From Akkermansia massiliensis (GTDB lineage Bacteria > Verrucomicrobiota > Verrucomicrobiia > Verrucomicrobiales > Akkermansiaceae), in NCBI RefSeq assembly GCF_018847375.1, contig NZ_CP072036.1, positions 1,426,001 to 1,490,000 on the forward strand: DNA of 64,000 nucleotides. The letters are read 5' to 3'. The notes beneath the pieces are model-generated. The model saw only the letters and a list, made by a program, of their open reading frames with translations. It was not told the DNA's origin and did no database searches. Shown in pieces: positions 54,860-61,901 of this stretch. Made by a program: the position numbers and the translations under genes. Position 1 is the first letter of the stretch; each line of letters begins with the position of its first letter.

Positions 54860-56457
54860 CGGTGCAGTTGAGTGACGAAGCGGTGATCCAGCTTGCCGGG
54901 ATAATCCGTGTTGAAGTGGAGCCCGCGGCTTTCATTGCGCCGCATGGCGCAGTCCACGATCAGGGAGGCCACCGCCACCAGGTTGCGCAGTTCCAGGATG
55001 TCCGGCGTGATGCGGTACCCCCAGTAGAAGTCCTTCACCTCCCGGTGAAGCATCCGGAGGCGCGTGGCCGCGCGGTCCAGCCTTTTGTTGGTCCGCACGA
55101 TGGAGACATAATCCCACATCAGGCGGCGGATTTCATCCCAATTGTGATAGATGACGGAAAGTTCGTCCGGCAGGGCGGTATCCCCGTGGTGCCACGCGGG
55201 GATGTCGTAAGAAGTGGGGGCATCCTTTCTCAGCGGCTGGAGGGAGAGCATGGAGTCCAGCGCGCGCTTGGCGACCACCACGCATTCCAGCAGGGAGTTG
55301 GAGGCCAGGCGGTTGGCGCCGTGGAGGCCCGTGCACCCGGTTTCCCCGGCGGCGTAAAGGCCATCCAGGCTGGTCTGGCCGTTGACGTCCGTCAGGACGC
55401 CGCCGCACTGGAAGTGCGCTGCGGGAACGACCGGAATGGGCTCCCTGGCGGGGTTGATGCCGTAGCGGCTGCAGGTCTCGTAAATCAGGGGGAAGCGCTC
55501 CTGGACGAAGCCCTCCGGCTTATGGGAGATATCCAGATAGACGCACATGCTGCCCGTCCTCTTCATTTCCGAGTCCACGGCGCGGGCGGTAATGTCGCGC
55601 GGGGCCAGGGATTTGCGGGGATCGTACTTGTGCATGAATTCCTTCCCGTCCGCTCCGATCAGTACGCCGCCTTCGCCCCGCACGGCCTCGGAGATGAGGA
55701 AGGAGCGCGCTTCCGCTCCTTCCGCGCGGGTGTTGAAGAAGCAGGTGGGGTGGAACTGCACGAATTCCATGTTGGCGATGGTGGCTCCCGCGCGCCAGGC
55801 CATGGCTACGCCGTCCCCCGTGGCGGAATCATTGTTGGTGGTGTACAGGTACACGCGTCCGCAGCCGCCGGTGGCGAGCAGCACGCGGTCTGACCGGAAA
55901 ATTTCCACTTCCCCGGAGGCGCGGTCCAGCACGTAGGCCCCAAGCACGCGGTCTTCCGTGACCAGACCTAGTTTGGTCGTCGTAATCAGGTCGATGGCGA
56001 AGTGGTCTTCCAGCAGTTGGATGTTGGGGTGGAGCTTGGCCGCCTCCAGCAGCTTGGAGGTGATTTCCAGGCCGGTGGCGTCCTTGGCGTGGAGGATGCG
56101 CCGCTTGGTATGGCCTCCCTCCCGGGCCAGTTCGTAATCCTCCCCCTGGTTGCCGGGGTCAAAATTGACGCCCCATTCCAGCAGTTCCCGGATGGCGCCG
56201 GGGCCTTCCTCCACAATGGTGCGTACGGCCTGTTCGTTGCAGAGGCCCGCGCCGGCGTCCAGCGTGTCCGCAATGTGGTCTTCAAAGGAGTCGTTGCGGT
56301 CCCAAACGGCGGCTATGCCGCCCTGCGCCTTGGCGGAACTGCAATCCAGAAATTTGCCTTTTGTAATGACGGCAACCTTGCCGTGTTCCGCCGCTCTCAA
56401 GGCGAAACTCAATCCGGCAACACCTGCCCCAATGACTAAAAAGTCGCTCGTCTTCAT
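54853..56457 (-). CDS. nadB: L-aspartate oxidase
   Basis: NadB (534 residues) oxidises aspartate to iminoaspartate in de novo NAD synthesis. The FAD motif is VIGAGVAGLSFALRAAEHGKVAVITKG; the succinate dehydrogenase-family segments SSAKAQGGIAAV, FVQFHPTCFF and GLYAAGETGCTGLHGANRLASNSLLECVV are intact, as is the C-terminal helical domain. Its partners NadA and NadC are not in the window. Confidence 0.95.
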   Translation of the reverse strand: MKTSDFLVIGAGVAGLSFALRAAEHGKVAVITKGKFLDCSSAKAQGGIAAVWDRNDSFEDHIADTLDAGAGLCNEQAVRTIVEEGPGAIRELLEWGVNFDPGNQGEDYELAREGGHTKRRILHAKDATGLEITSKLLEAAKLHPNIQLLEDHFAIDLITTTKLGLVTEDRVLGAYVLDRASGEVEIFRSDRVLLATGGCGRVYLYTTNNDSATGDGVAMAWRAGATIANMEFVQFHPTCFFNTRAEGAEARSFLISEAVRGEGGVLIGADGKEFMHKYDPRKSLAPRDITARAVDSEMKRTGSMCVYLDISHKPEGFVQERFPLIYETCSRYGINPAREPIPVVPAAHFQCGGVLTDVNGQTSLDGLYAAGETGCTGLHGANRLASNSLLECVVVAKRALDSMLSLQPLRKDAPTSYDIPAWHHGDTALPDELSVIYHNWDEIRRLMWDYVSIVRTNKRLDRAATRLRMLHREVKDFYWGYRITPDILELRNLVAVASLIVDCAMRRNESRGLHFNTDYPGKLDHRFVTQLHRW

Positions 56458-56543
56458 CTTGAATGGTACGGAACTGTAGCATAACGGAGACCCTCAAGTC
56501 ACGCCCAATGATGGGGCGGCGGGGCATATTTGTCTGGAAAAGA

Positions 56544-56558
56544 AGCGTGAAACACGCT
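56544..56558. repeat. Small perfect inverted repeat before the SpoU gene
   Basis: AGCGTG and CACGCT flank AAA and end five bases before the start codon at 56564. It could be a regulator site or a 5' mRNA hairpin; nothing further supports either. Confidence 0.4.
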
Positions 56559-56563
56559 AATTC

Positions 56564-57151
56564 ATGGGCATGAGACCCCAAGGGAACGAACAGGAGGCGC
56601 GCCGGAACAAGCATGTGCGCAGCGCTCCGGCCAAAATTGCCGTGAAGGCGCTGGGAGAGGATGTGCTGGACGGGATTCTGGACAAGTCCCCCAACCCCCT
56701 GCTGCTGATTCTGGACTGCGTGCAGGACCCCCACAACCTGGGAGCCATTCTGCGGACGGCGGACGGCGCGGGCGTGGATGCCGTAATCGCTCCGCGTGAC
56801 AAGTCCGTGGGCATTACGGAGACCGTGCTGCGCGTCTCCGTGGGGGCGGCGGAAAAGGTGCCTTTCATCCAGGTGACCAACCTGGCGCGCACCATGAAGC
56901 AGCTCCAGGGCCGCGGCATCTGGATATTCGGCACCTCGGACAAGGGGGACCGCGACCTGTATGAAACGGATTTCACGGGGCCGGCCGCGCTGGTGATGGG
57001 CGCGGAAGGGGAAGGCATGAGGCGGCTGACGGAAGAGAATTGCGACTTCCTGATCAGGATTCCCATGAAGGGGAGCGTTCCGTGCCTGAACGTGTCCGTA
57101 GCTACGGGCGTGTGCCTGTATGAGATGGTGCGGCAGCGGCTGCGCTCCTGA
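56564..57151 (+). CDS. SpoU/TrmH-family RNA 2'-O-methyltransferase
   Basis: The 195-residue protein has the knotted SPOUT motifs: motif 1 [13 protein letters not shown], motif 2 VMGAEGEGM, and motif 3 [22 protein letters not shown]. It resembles RlmB but is shorter (RlmB is about 245 residues), with a basic N-terminal tail instead of a full substrate-recognition domain. The target could be 23S rRNA or tRNA. The metallophosphoesterase gene follows closely. Confidence 0.9.
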   Translation: MGMRPQGNEQEARRNKHVRSAPAKIAVKALGEDVLDGILDKSPNPLLLILDCVQDPHNLGAILRTADGAGVDAVIAPRDKSVGITETVLRVSVGAAEKVPFIQVTNLARTMKQLQGRGIWIFGTSDKGDRDLYETDFTGPAALVMGAEGEGMRRLTEENCDFLIRIPMKGSVPCLNVSVATGVCLYEMVRQRLRS

Positions 57152-57183
57152 TTCCATGGTTGTTTTCCTCCTCCCCCGCCCTT

Positions 57184-58005
57184 ATGATTCAGGAACTTGA
57201 CCTTGCTCCGGGAGAACGTGCCCGGTTCATTTCAGACGTCCACTTCGGCCATGCCAAGGCGCTGGCCCGGGAGCCGGAGGAGCTGGCTTTCCTGCTGGAG
57301 GGGTGCACTCATCTGGTGGTGTGCGGGGACCTCAGTGAAACCCGTGAAAGCCCCTGCCAGGCGGAAGGGCTGGAAAAACGCGCCCGTTTCCTGCAAATGT
57401 GCCGGGATGCCGGAGTGCAGCCCGTGCTGCTGGCTGGCAACCATGACCCGGATGAGAAGGCCGGACTGCTGAAATTGCAGGGGGGACGCGTCTGCGCCCT
57501 GCACGGTCATGCCCTGTTCAAGGAGGTGGCCCCGTGGGGATGGGAATATTTGAAAAACAAGCAGGCCTCCCGTGAGCTGATTGCCGCGTTCCCGGAGGCG
57601 GATACGGATTTGCGGCGGCGGCTGGAACTGGCGCGCGCCATGAGCGTGCTGGTTCCCCCCATTTACACGCGTTCCGGGGCGTGCCGGAACAAGCTGGTGC
57701 GTTTTCTGGCGCATTCCGCCTGGCCGCCGGAGCGGCCCGCGCAGATTCTTCTGGCATGGCTGACGATGATGCGGCGCATGCGGAAATTCACGGAACGCTT
57801 TTTCCCGGAAGCGGAAGTCGTCATCTTCGGCCATCTGCACCGCCGTGCGGTGACCGGGAAAAGGGGAGGGCGGCTGTACGTCAATCTGGGCGCCTGCTTC
57901 CACCATGCCGAGTGCTGGGCGGCGGACGTGACGGCGGAGGGGGGCGTCTCCATCCGCAGCTATACGCCTGAAGGGTATGACGGTCCGGCGGTGGTTCTCC
58001 GCTGA
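57184..58005 (+). CDS. Calcineurin-like metallophosphoesterase
   Basis: From 57184 the protein has 273 residues. All metal-site motifs of the superfamily are present: DVHFGH, GDLSE, GNHDPD, HGHALF and GHLHR. A helical insertion occupies the middle (about 115-215). There is no signal peptide, so it is cytoplasmic or peripheral. A TTG eight codons upstream is an alternative start; the ATG is preferred. The substrate is not readable. It follows the SpoU gene by 32 bases. Confidence 0.88.
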   Translation: MIQELDLAPGERARFISDVHFGHAKALAREPEELAFLLEGCTHLVVCGDLSETRESPCQAEGLEKRARFLQMCRDAGVQPVLLAGNHDPDEKAGLLKLQGGRVCALHGHALFKEVAPWGWEYLKNKQASRELIAAFPEADTDLRRRLELARAMSVLVPPIYTRSGACRNKLVRFLAHSAWPPERPAQILLAWLTMMRRMRKFTERFFPEAEVVIFGHLHRRAVTGKRGGRLYVNLGACFHHAECWAADVTAEGGVSIRSYTPEGYDGPAVVLR

Positions 58006-58308
58006 CCGCGGCCCGCAGAGGAAAAAAGGGAAGGGGAACGCGCCCGTGTTTAGGCGATAATGTGTTAGAGCACCGGATGACTAGTCCATACAGTTTGTGG
58101 ACGCGTTCCCCAAGGAGTTTGGCCGCGCCTGTTTTCCCTTGTTGCCGGAGGGACAATTTTTCCCGGAGCATTTCAGGGCGCAGCCCCGGCAGCAGCAGGG
58201 GCGCGAGGCGGGAAAGAACCTGGAGAAGAAGGACTCCGTTCTGGCGGGAACGCCGCCGGAGCATTTTCTTCCGTTGTTTCTTTCCGGGTTTGGGCTGACC
58301 ATGAATGA
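58006..58308. other. Region between metallophosphoesterase and metal-regulator operators
   Basis: About 300 bases with no confident gene. A minus-strand frame of 73 codons (58302-58081) is Cys-rich and starts just downstream of an operator; it is listed separately with low confidence. GC-rich DNA gives several other short frames on both strands without supporting features. Confidence 0.4.
58081..58302 (-). CDS. Possible small Cys-rich protein
   Basis: A 73-codon frame starts seven bases beyond the inverted repeat at 58309-58328 and encodes a basic, Cys-rich peptide with CCCRGCALKC and a further CPS. It has no membrane segment. The Cys content and position beside a metal-regulator operator make it worth noting, but overlapping frames on both strands are equally open, so it may not be a gene. 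Confidence 0.25.
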   Translation of the reverse strand: MVSPNPERNNGRKCSGGVPARTESFFSRFFPASRPCCCRGCALKCSGKNCPSGNKGKQARPNSLGNASTNCMD

Positions 58309-58328
58309 AAGTTAGTGCAATCTAACTT
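58309..58328. promoter_or_regulatory. DtxR-family operator candidate (site A)
   Basis: Perfect arms AAGTTAG and CTAACTT flank six bases. The core GTTAG-N6-CTAAC recurs in the promoter before the porin. A degenerate copy (GTTTG-TCTCAT-CTAAT) follows at 58345-58360. Confidence 0.7.
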
Positions 58329-58408
58329 GTCTTGCAAGAAAAAAGTTTGTCTCATCTAATATTTTTCAAGAAGAGGTTGACTTGGCCGGAGCTTGGGTTA
58401 TTGTTTTT

Positions 58409-58424
58409 GTTAGTTAAACCTAAT
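58409..58424. promoter_or_regulatory. DtxR-family operator candidate (site B)
   Basis: GTTAG-TTAAAC-CTAAT lies 11 bases before the start codon of the DtxR/MntR gene, matching the site A core at nine of ten arm positions. Autoregulation is implied. Confidence 0.65.
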
Positions 58425-58435
58425 AAGCATCAGTC

Positions 58436-58843
58436 ATGATACGCAAAAACTTTCCCTCCCTGGAGCTGAGCAACAGCCTGGAGGATTACATTGAGGCCGT
58501 CCGCAACATCGAGCTGGAAAAAGGGTGCGCCGCCGTAGGAGAGATCGCGGAGGCGCTGAACGTGAAAAAGCCTTCCGTCTCCCTGGCCATGAAGCAGTTG
58601 AAGGAACGCGGCCTGGTTGAATATACGCAGTATTCCCCCATTGTGCTGACCCGGGAGGGCCGTTATTACGCGGACCGGGTTATTTCCTGCCACACCATGG
58701 TGAAAGAATTCCTGATCACGGTGCTGAAGATGGAGGAGAAGCGCGCGGACGAAGTGGCCTGCGGCATTGAACACATCATGACGCTGGAGGAAATTTCACG
58801 GTTCCAGCTCCTGACGGAGCATTGCCGGAAGAGCGGAGAATAG
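58436..58843 (+). CDS. DtxR/MntR-family metal-dependent regulator
   Basis: The 135-residue protein has the winged helix (residues 10-75, SLEDYIEAVRNI...VGEIAEALNVKKPSVSLAMKQLKERGLVEY) and the dimerisation/metal domain, but no SH3-like third domain, like MntR. Aligning by eye with B. subtilis MntR, candidate ligands are Asp17, Glu20, His86, Cys109, Glu112 and His113. MntR has Glu at the fifth position; DtxR has Cys there, so the site is mixed and the preferred metal (Mn or Fe) is uncertain. Operator-like repeats precede it. Confidence 0.9.
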   Translation: MIRKNFPSLELSNSLEDYIEAVRNIELEKGCAAVGEIAEALNVKKPSVSLAMKQLKERGLVEYTQYSPIVLTREGRYYADRVISCHTMVKEFLITVLKMEEKRADEVACGIEHIMTLEEISRFQLLTEHCRKSGE

Positions 58844-58863
58844 GAAGGCTCAGCACGTTTTTC

Positions 58864-58899
58864 AAAGGGATGGTTCATTTCCACATGAACCATCCCTTT
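58864..58899. terminator. Bidirectional terminator between regulator and ATPase genes
   Basis: A perfect 15-bp stem (58864-58878 with 58885-58899) with a six-base loop lies between the convergent stop codons at 58843 and 58904. Its outer pairs are A/T, giving a T-run in both directions. Confidence 0.9.
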
Positions 58900-58903
58900 C
58901 CTT

Positions 58904-61000
58904 TTACTGCGGAGTGCCGACCGGGGGCAGGCAGCGGCGCGTGCTGCGCGCGCTGACGTACACCGTGGAGGCATTGTGGAGGAACGCGGAAAGGGCCGGG
59001 GTAATCAGCCCGAACATGCCCAGCAGAATCAGGGAGGTGTTGAACCCGACGATGAAGCGGTAGTTGCGCTCTATTTTTTCAAGGACGGCGCAGCTCAGTT
59101 CCCTTAAAACCGCCAGTTCACTCAGGGAGCTGGACAGCAGGGAAATGTCCGCCACTTCACGGGCGATGTCGGAAGAATCCTTCATGGAGACGGAGACGTC
59201 CGCGCAGGAAAGGGCGGGGGAATCGTTGATGCCGTCACCCACCATGCACACCGTTCTTCCGGACTGCTTCAACTGCTGGATGAAGCGCGCCTTGTCCTCC
59301 GGCAGAACCTGGGAGCGGTATTCCGTGATGCCCAGCTGGCGGCTGATGGCGCGGGCGGCGGACTCGCTGTCTCCGGTGAGCATGATGATGGAGGAAATGC
59401 CCTGCCGCTTCAGCCGGGCGATCGTTTCCCTGGCTTCCGGCCTGGGAGGATCGCTGACGCCGATCATGCCGATCGCCCTGCGGCCTATGGCCAGGAAGAT
59501 GTTGGATTTGCCCCTGGCGTGGCTGCGGATGGTCTGCCGCTGTTCTTCCGTGAGGAGGATGCCTTCATCTTCAAAAAGGAAGTGGTAGCTGCCCACGAGG
59601 ACCTTCTTCCCATGCAGGCGGGAGGAGATGCCGTGGGCCACGATGTATTCCACCTCCGCGTGCTCTTCCTCATGGTGCAGGCCTTCCTCCAGCGCCTTGC
59701 GCACGACGGCCCGCGCCACGCTGTGAGGGAAGTGCTCTTCCAGGCAGGCGGCCGTTTTCAGGATGTATTCCCGGCTGCAGTCGCTCAGGGGGACAATCTG
59801 CGTCACCTGGGGGCAGGCGGAGGTCAGCGTGCCCGTCTTGTCAAAGACGATGGTGTCCGCCCTGGCGAACAGCTCCATGAATTTTCCGCCCTTGATCATG
59901 ATCTTGCGCGCGGAAGCTTCCTTCATGGCGGAGATGACGGAAATGGGTGTGGCGAGCTTGATGGCGCAGGAATAATCCACCATCAGCACGGAGAGCGCCT
60001 TGGAGATGTTCCGGGTGAACAGGAACAGCACCCCCGCCGTGAGCAGGGTGAGTGGAACGATGGAATCCGCGAGTTTTTCCGCCCGGCTCTGGATGCGGGC
60101 CTTCAATTCCTCCGAATGGTCAATCAGGGCGATGATGTTGTTGATGCGGGACTGGTCGCCCATGGCGTCCACCCGGATGACGAGGGAGCCTGTTTCCAGC
60201 GTGGTCCCGGCGAAGACGACGGAGCCTTCCTGCTTGGCTGCCGCTTCCGATTCTCCCGTCATGGCGGCCTGGTTCACTTCCGCCTCCCCGGACAGGACGG
60301 CGCCGTCCACGGGGATGACGTTGCCGGCGTCCACTCGGATCTTGTCCCCGGGCCGGATTTGTTCCATGGGAACCTGGCGCATGCCGTCCTTTTCCACCCT
60401 CCAGACCTGGTCCACGTTGATGCTCAGGCTGGCCGCAAGCGCCGCCCGGGTCTTCTTCCGCGTGTAATTTTCCAGCAGGTCTGAAATGGAAAGAAGGAAC
60501 ATGATGGAATTGGCCGTTCCGTAGGCCCTGGTGCCGATGGAGACCCCGATGGATACGGCGTCCAGAACCGCCACATTGAGCCTGCCGCTGCCCAGGCCTG
60601 CCATTCCGCGCCGGAAATAGGAGCCGTAGTTCCAGAAAGCCTTGGCCATTCTGAGAGGGGGCGGCAGGAATAATTTGCAGAGCAGGAAGGAAGAAACTTT
60701 CCCGGCTATCTTAAGGGAAAAGGATTGGCCCAGTTTCCTGGCTTCCGCTCGTTCTTCCGGTTCATGGCTGCGGAGCGTTTCCGGCCTGAGCCTGTCCAGC
60801 GCGCGGAAAATGGTCTGGGGATTCGCCCCTTCGTACAGGATGAACACCCCCCCGTTGCAGGGAGTGGCCTTGACGGAGCTGACCCCTTTCAGCTTCAGGA
60901 GCCTGCATTCAATGCCGCAGGCCTGGTCATGGTTGAACATGCCGCGGCCGCAGCGCACCCGGAGCCTGCCGGGCGTATGGTGGATAACCTGATAGTGCAT
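58904..61000 (-). CDS. P1B-type metal-transporting ATPase with atypical YSC motif
   Basis: The 698-residue ATPase has an N-terminal HMA-like domain (residues 1-75) without a CxxC pair, as in the HMA_2 type. It carries the phosphatase motif TGESE, the phosphorylation site DKTGTLTS (Asp387), and the hinge GDGINDSPAL. Helix 6 reads YSCAIKLATP (Cys345) where Cu and Zn pumps have CPC, so only the second Cys is kept; this points away from classical Cu/Zn export. The start at 61000 (MHYQVIHHTPGRLRV) fits the domain. It follows the DUF6110-like gene, separated by a hairpin pair. Mn or Fe is the inferred metal from the regulator. Confidence 0.88.
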   Translation of the reverse strand: MHYQVIHHTPGRLRVRCGRGMFNHDQACGIECRLLKLKGVSSVKATPCNGGVFILYEGANPQTIFRALDRLRPETLRSHEPEERAEARKLGQSFSLKIAGKVSSFLLCKLFLPPPLRMAKAFWNYGSYFRRGMAGLGSGRLNVAVLDAVSIGVSIGTRAYGTANSIMFLLSISDLLENYTRKKTRAALAASLSINVDQVWRVEKDGMRQVPMEQIRPGDKIRVDAGNVIPVDGAVLSGEAEVNQAAMTGESEAAAKQEGSVVFAGTTLETGSLVIRVDAMGDQSRINNIIALIDHSEELKARIQSRAEKLADSIVPLTLLTAGVLFLFTRNISKALSVLMVDYSCAIKLATPISVISAMKEASARKIMIKGGKFMELFARADTIVFDKTGTLTSACPQVTQIVPLSDCSREYILKTAACLEEHFPHSVARAVVRKALEEGLHHEEEHAEVEYIVAHGISSRLHGKKVLVGSYHFLFEDEGILLTEEQRQTIRSHARGKSNIFLAIGRRAIGMIGVSDPPRPEARETIARLKRQGISSIIMLTGDSESAARAISRQLGITEYRSQVLPEDKARFIQQLKQSGRTVCMVGDGINDSPALSCADVSVSMKDSSDIAREVADISLLSSSLSELAVLRELSCAVLEKIERNYRFIVGFNTSLILLGMFGLITPALSAFLHNASTVYVSARSTRRCLPPVGTPQ

Positions 61001-61009
61001 CGGTTTGGA

Positions 61010-61092
61010 AAAATGAAAAAGGGGGAAACGCCCTTCTCCGTGCGTTTCCCCCGTTGGAGGCTGCCCGTTCCGCCGGCGGAGAAGGAAACGGG
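61010..61092 (-). promoter_or_regulatory. Two-hairpin, attenuator-like leader of the ATPase gene
   Basis: Reading the minus strand, a first hairpin (61093 to about 61063, GCCCGTT paired with AACGGGC plus inner pairs) is followed by a terminator-like stem of 11 bp (61052-61042 with 61031-61021) and a T-rich tract (61020-61010) that ends nine bases before the ATPase start. A nine-base segment of the first hairpin (61085-61077) is perfectly complementary to one in the second hairpin (61040-61032), which would permit alternative pairing. No standard metal riboswitch is recognised. Confidence 0.5.
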
Positions 61093-61124
61093 CTGCCCCA
61101 GTATGATGATGAACAATGAGATTG

Positions 61125-61355
61125 TTACTGTTCCGGCTTGCGGTTTTCAGCGGCGGCCTCGTGGCACAAGTCCTGCGCTTCTTCACGGATATTGGCCAGT
61201 TGCTCCATGGCCTTCTGCTGGATGAGCATGGCTTTGGAAAGCCCCTGGACGGCCAATTTCCTGGTAGCGGGGCTTTTAACCACTTTCGTGCCGATGGCGG
61301 CGGCGATGACTCCGCCGACGAAGCCCCAGAGGCCCTTGTTGTTGATGTAACTCAT
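61125..61355 (-). CDS. Small membrane protein, DUF6110-like, partner of the ATPase
   Basis: The 76-residue protein has a Gly/Ala-rich membrane segment (about residues 9-24, LWGFVGGVIAAAIGTKVV), then KSPATRKLAVQG and a charged amphipathic helix to the C-terminus. This matches the pattern I know for DUF6110 proteins, which occur beside P1B ATPases with an HMA_2-type N-terminus. The role is unknown; a regulatory or metal-delivery subunit is plausible. It is the first gene after the operator-bearing promoter. Confidence 0.72.
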   Translation of the reverse strand: MSYINNKGLWGFVGGVIAAAIGTKVVKSPATRKLAVQGLSKAMLIQQKAMEQLANIREEAQDLCHEAAAENRKPEQ

Positions 61356-61446
61356 GGTAATGTTTTTTGTTGGGTTCAGCCGGCCTTGGCGGCATGCAGC
61401 CGTTTCTTTCCCGGAAGGGTTGGATGATCTCCAATAGGCCTGCTTT

Positions 61447-61475
61447 TTTGTAACGTTCCGCAGGTTTCAGGTCAA
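61447..61475 (-). promoter_or_regulatory. Promoter of the DUF6110-like/ATPase unit
   Basis: On the minus strand TTGACC (61475-61470) and TACAAA (61452-61447) are 17 bases apart, about 90 bases before the start of the DUF6110-like gene. A regulator-type inverted repeat (site C) abuts it on the upstream side. Confidence 0.6.
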
Positions 61476-61479
61476 GTTG

Positions 61480-61497
61480 AATTAGTTTCAACTAATT
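61480..61497. promoter_or_regulatory. DtxR-family operator candidate (site C)
   Basis: AATTAG-TTTCAA-CTAATT has the same N6 geometry as sites A, B and D, differing at the outer base of each arm. It lies just upstream of the -35 of the DUF6110/ATPase promoter, a position that suits activation, as MntR activates Mn exporters in B. subtilis. Confidence 0.55.
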
Positions 61498-61615
61498 TTT
61501 TTACGGTACGTAAAATTATTTTAAAGATTTTTCAATACATTGATCATAAAAGAGGTATGAAACGTGCTTCATGGAAGGAGTTCCAAATTGGAAAAGGGCT
61601 AAGGGAGAAAAAGTG

Positions 61616-61644
61616 TTGACTCAATAGTTAGTTCTATCTAACTT
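61616..61644 (+). promoter_or_regulatory. Porin promoter with embedded operator (site D)
   Basis: TTGACT (61616-61621), a 17-base spacer and TAACTT (61639-61644) form a near-consensus promoter. The perfect repeat AGTTAG-TTCTAT-CTAACT (61626-61643) covers the spacer and most of the -10, so a bound repressor would block RNA polymerase. It drives the small ORF at 61656 and the porin at 61902. Confidence 0.8.
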
Positions 61645-61655
61645 TGCCGCGTTGC

Positions 61656-61859
61656 ATGAACTTGACCCATACAGGACTTCACCGTTTCTTCCGCCGGATT
61701 TGCCGGTACCGGAAACTGGCCGGGCTTCTCGTCCGGCGTCCCAGATACCGCCTGCTCTGCGGGGACTGTGAGTTCTGTATGGGCGCATGCGGCAAAGCCG
61801 TGGATGCGCAGTCCGCCGCAGGCCGGGAGCAGGAATGCTCCTCCGCCATGGAAGGCTGA
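61656..61859 (+). CDS. Possible small Cys/Arg-rich protein
   Basis: A 67-codon frame begins at the first ATG after the site D promoter and encodes an Arg-rich helix then CGDCEFCMGACGK, a cluster of four Cys. It would be the first gene of the porin transcript, 42 bases ahead of the porin. No family is recognised; the Cys cluster could bind metal. The strong promoter and first-ATG position favour it, but no other evidence does. Confidence 0.4.
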   Translation: MNLTHTGLHRFFRRICRYRKLAGLLVRRPRYRLLCGDCEFCMGACGKAVDAQSAAGREQECSSAMEG

Positions 61860-61901
61860 ACATCCGCGATTGACGAGGAAGACTCAAGATACAGCATTAC
61901 T

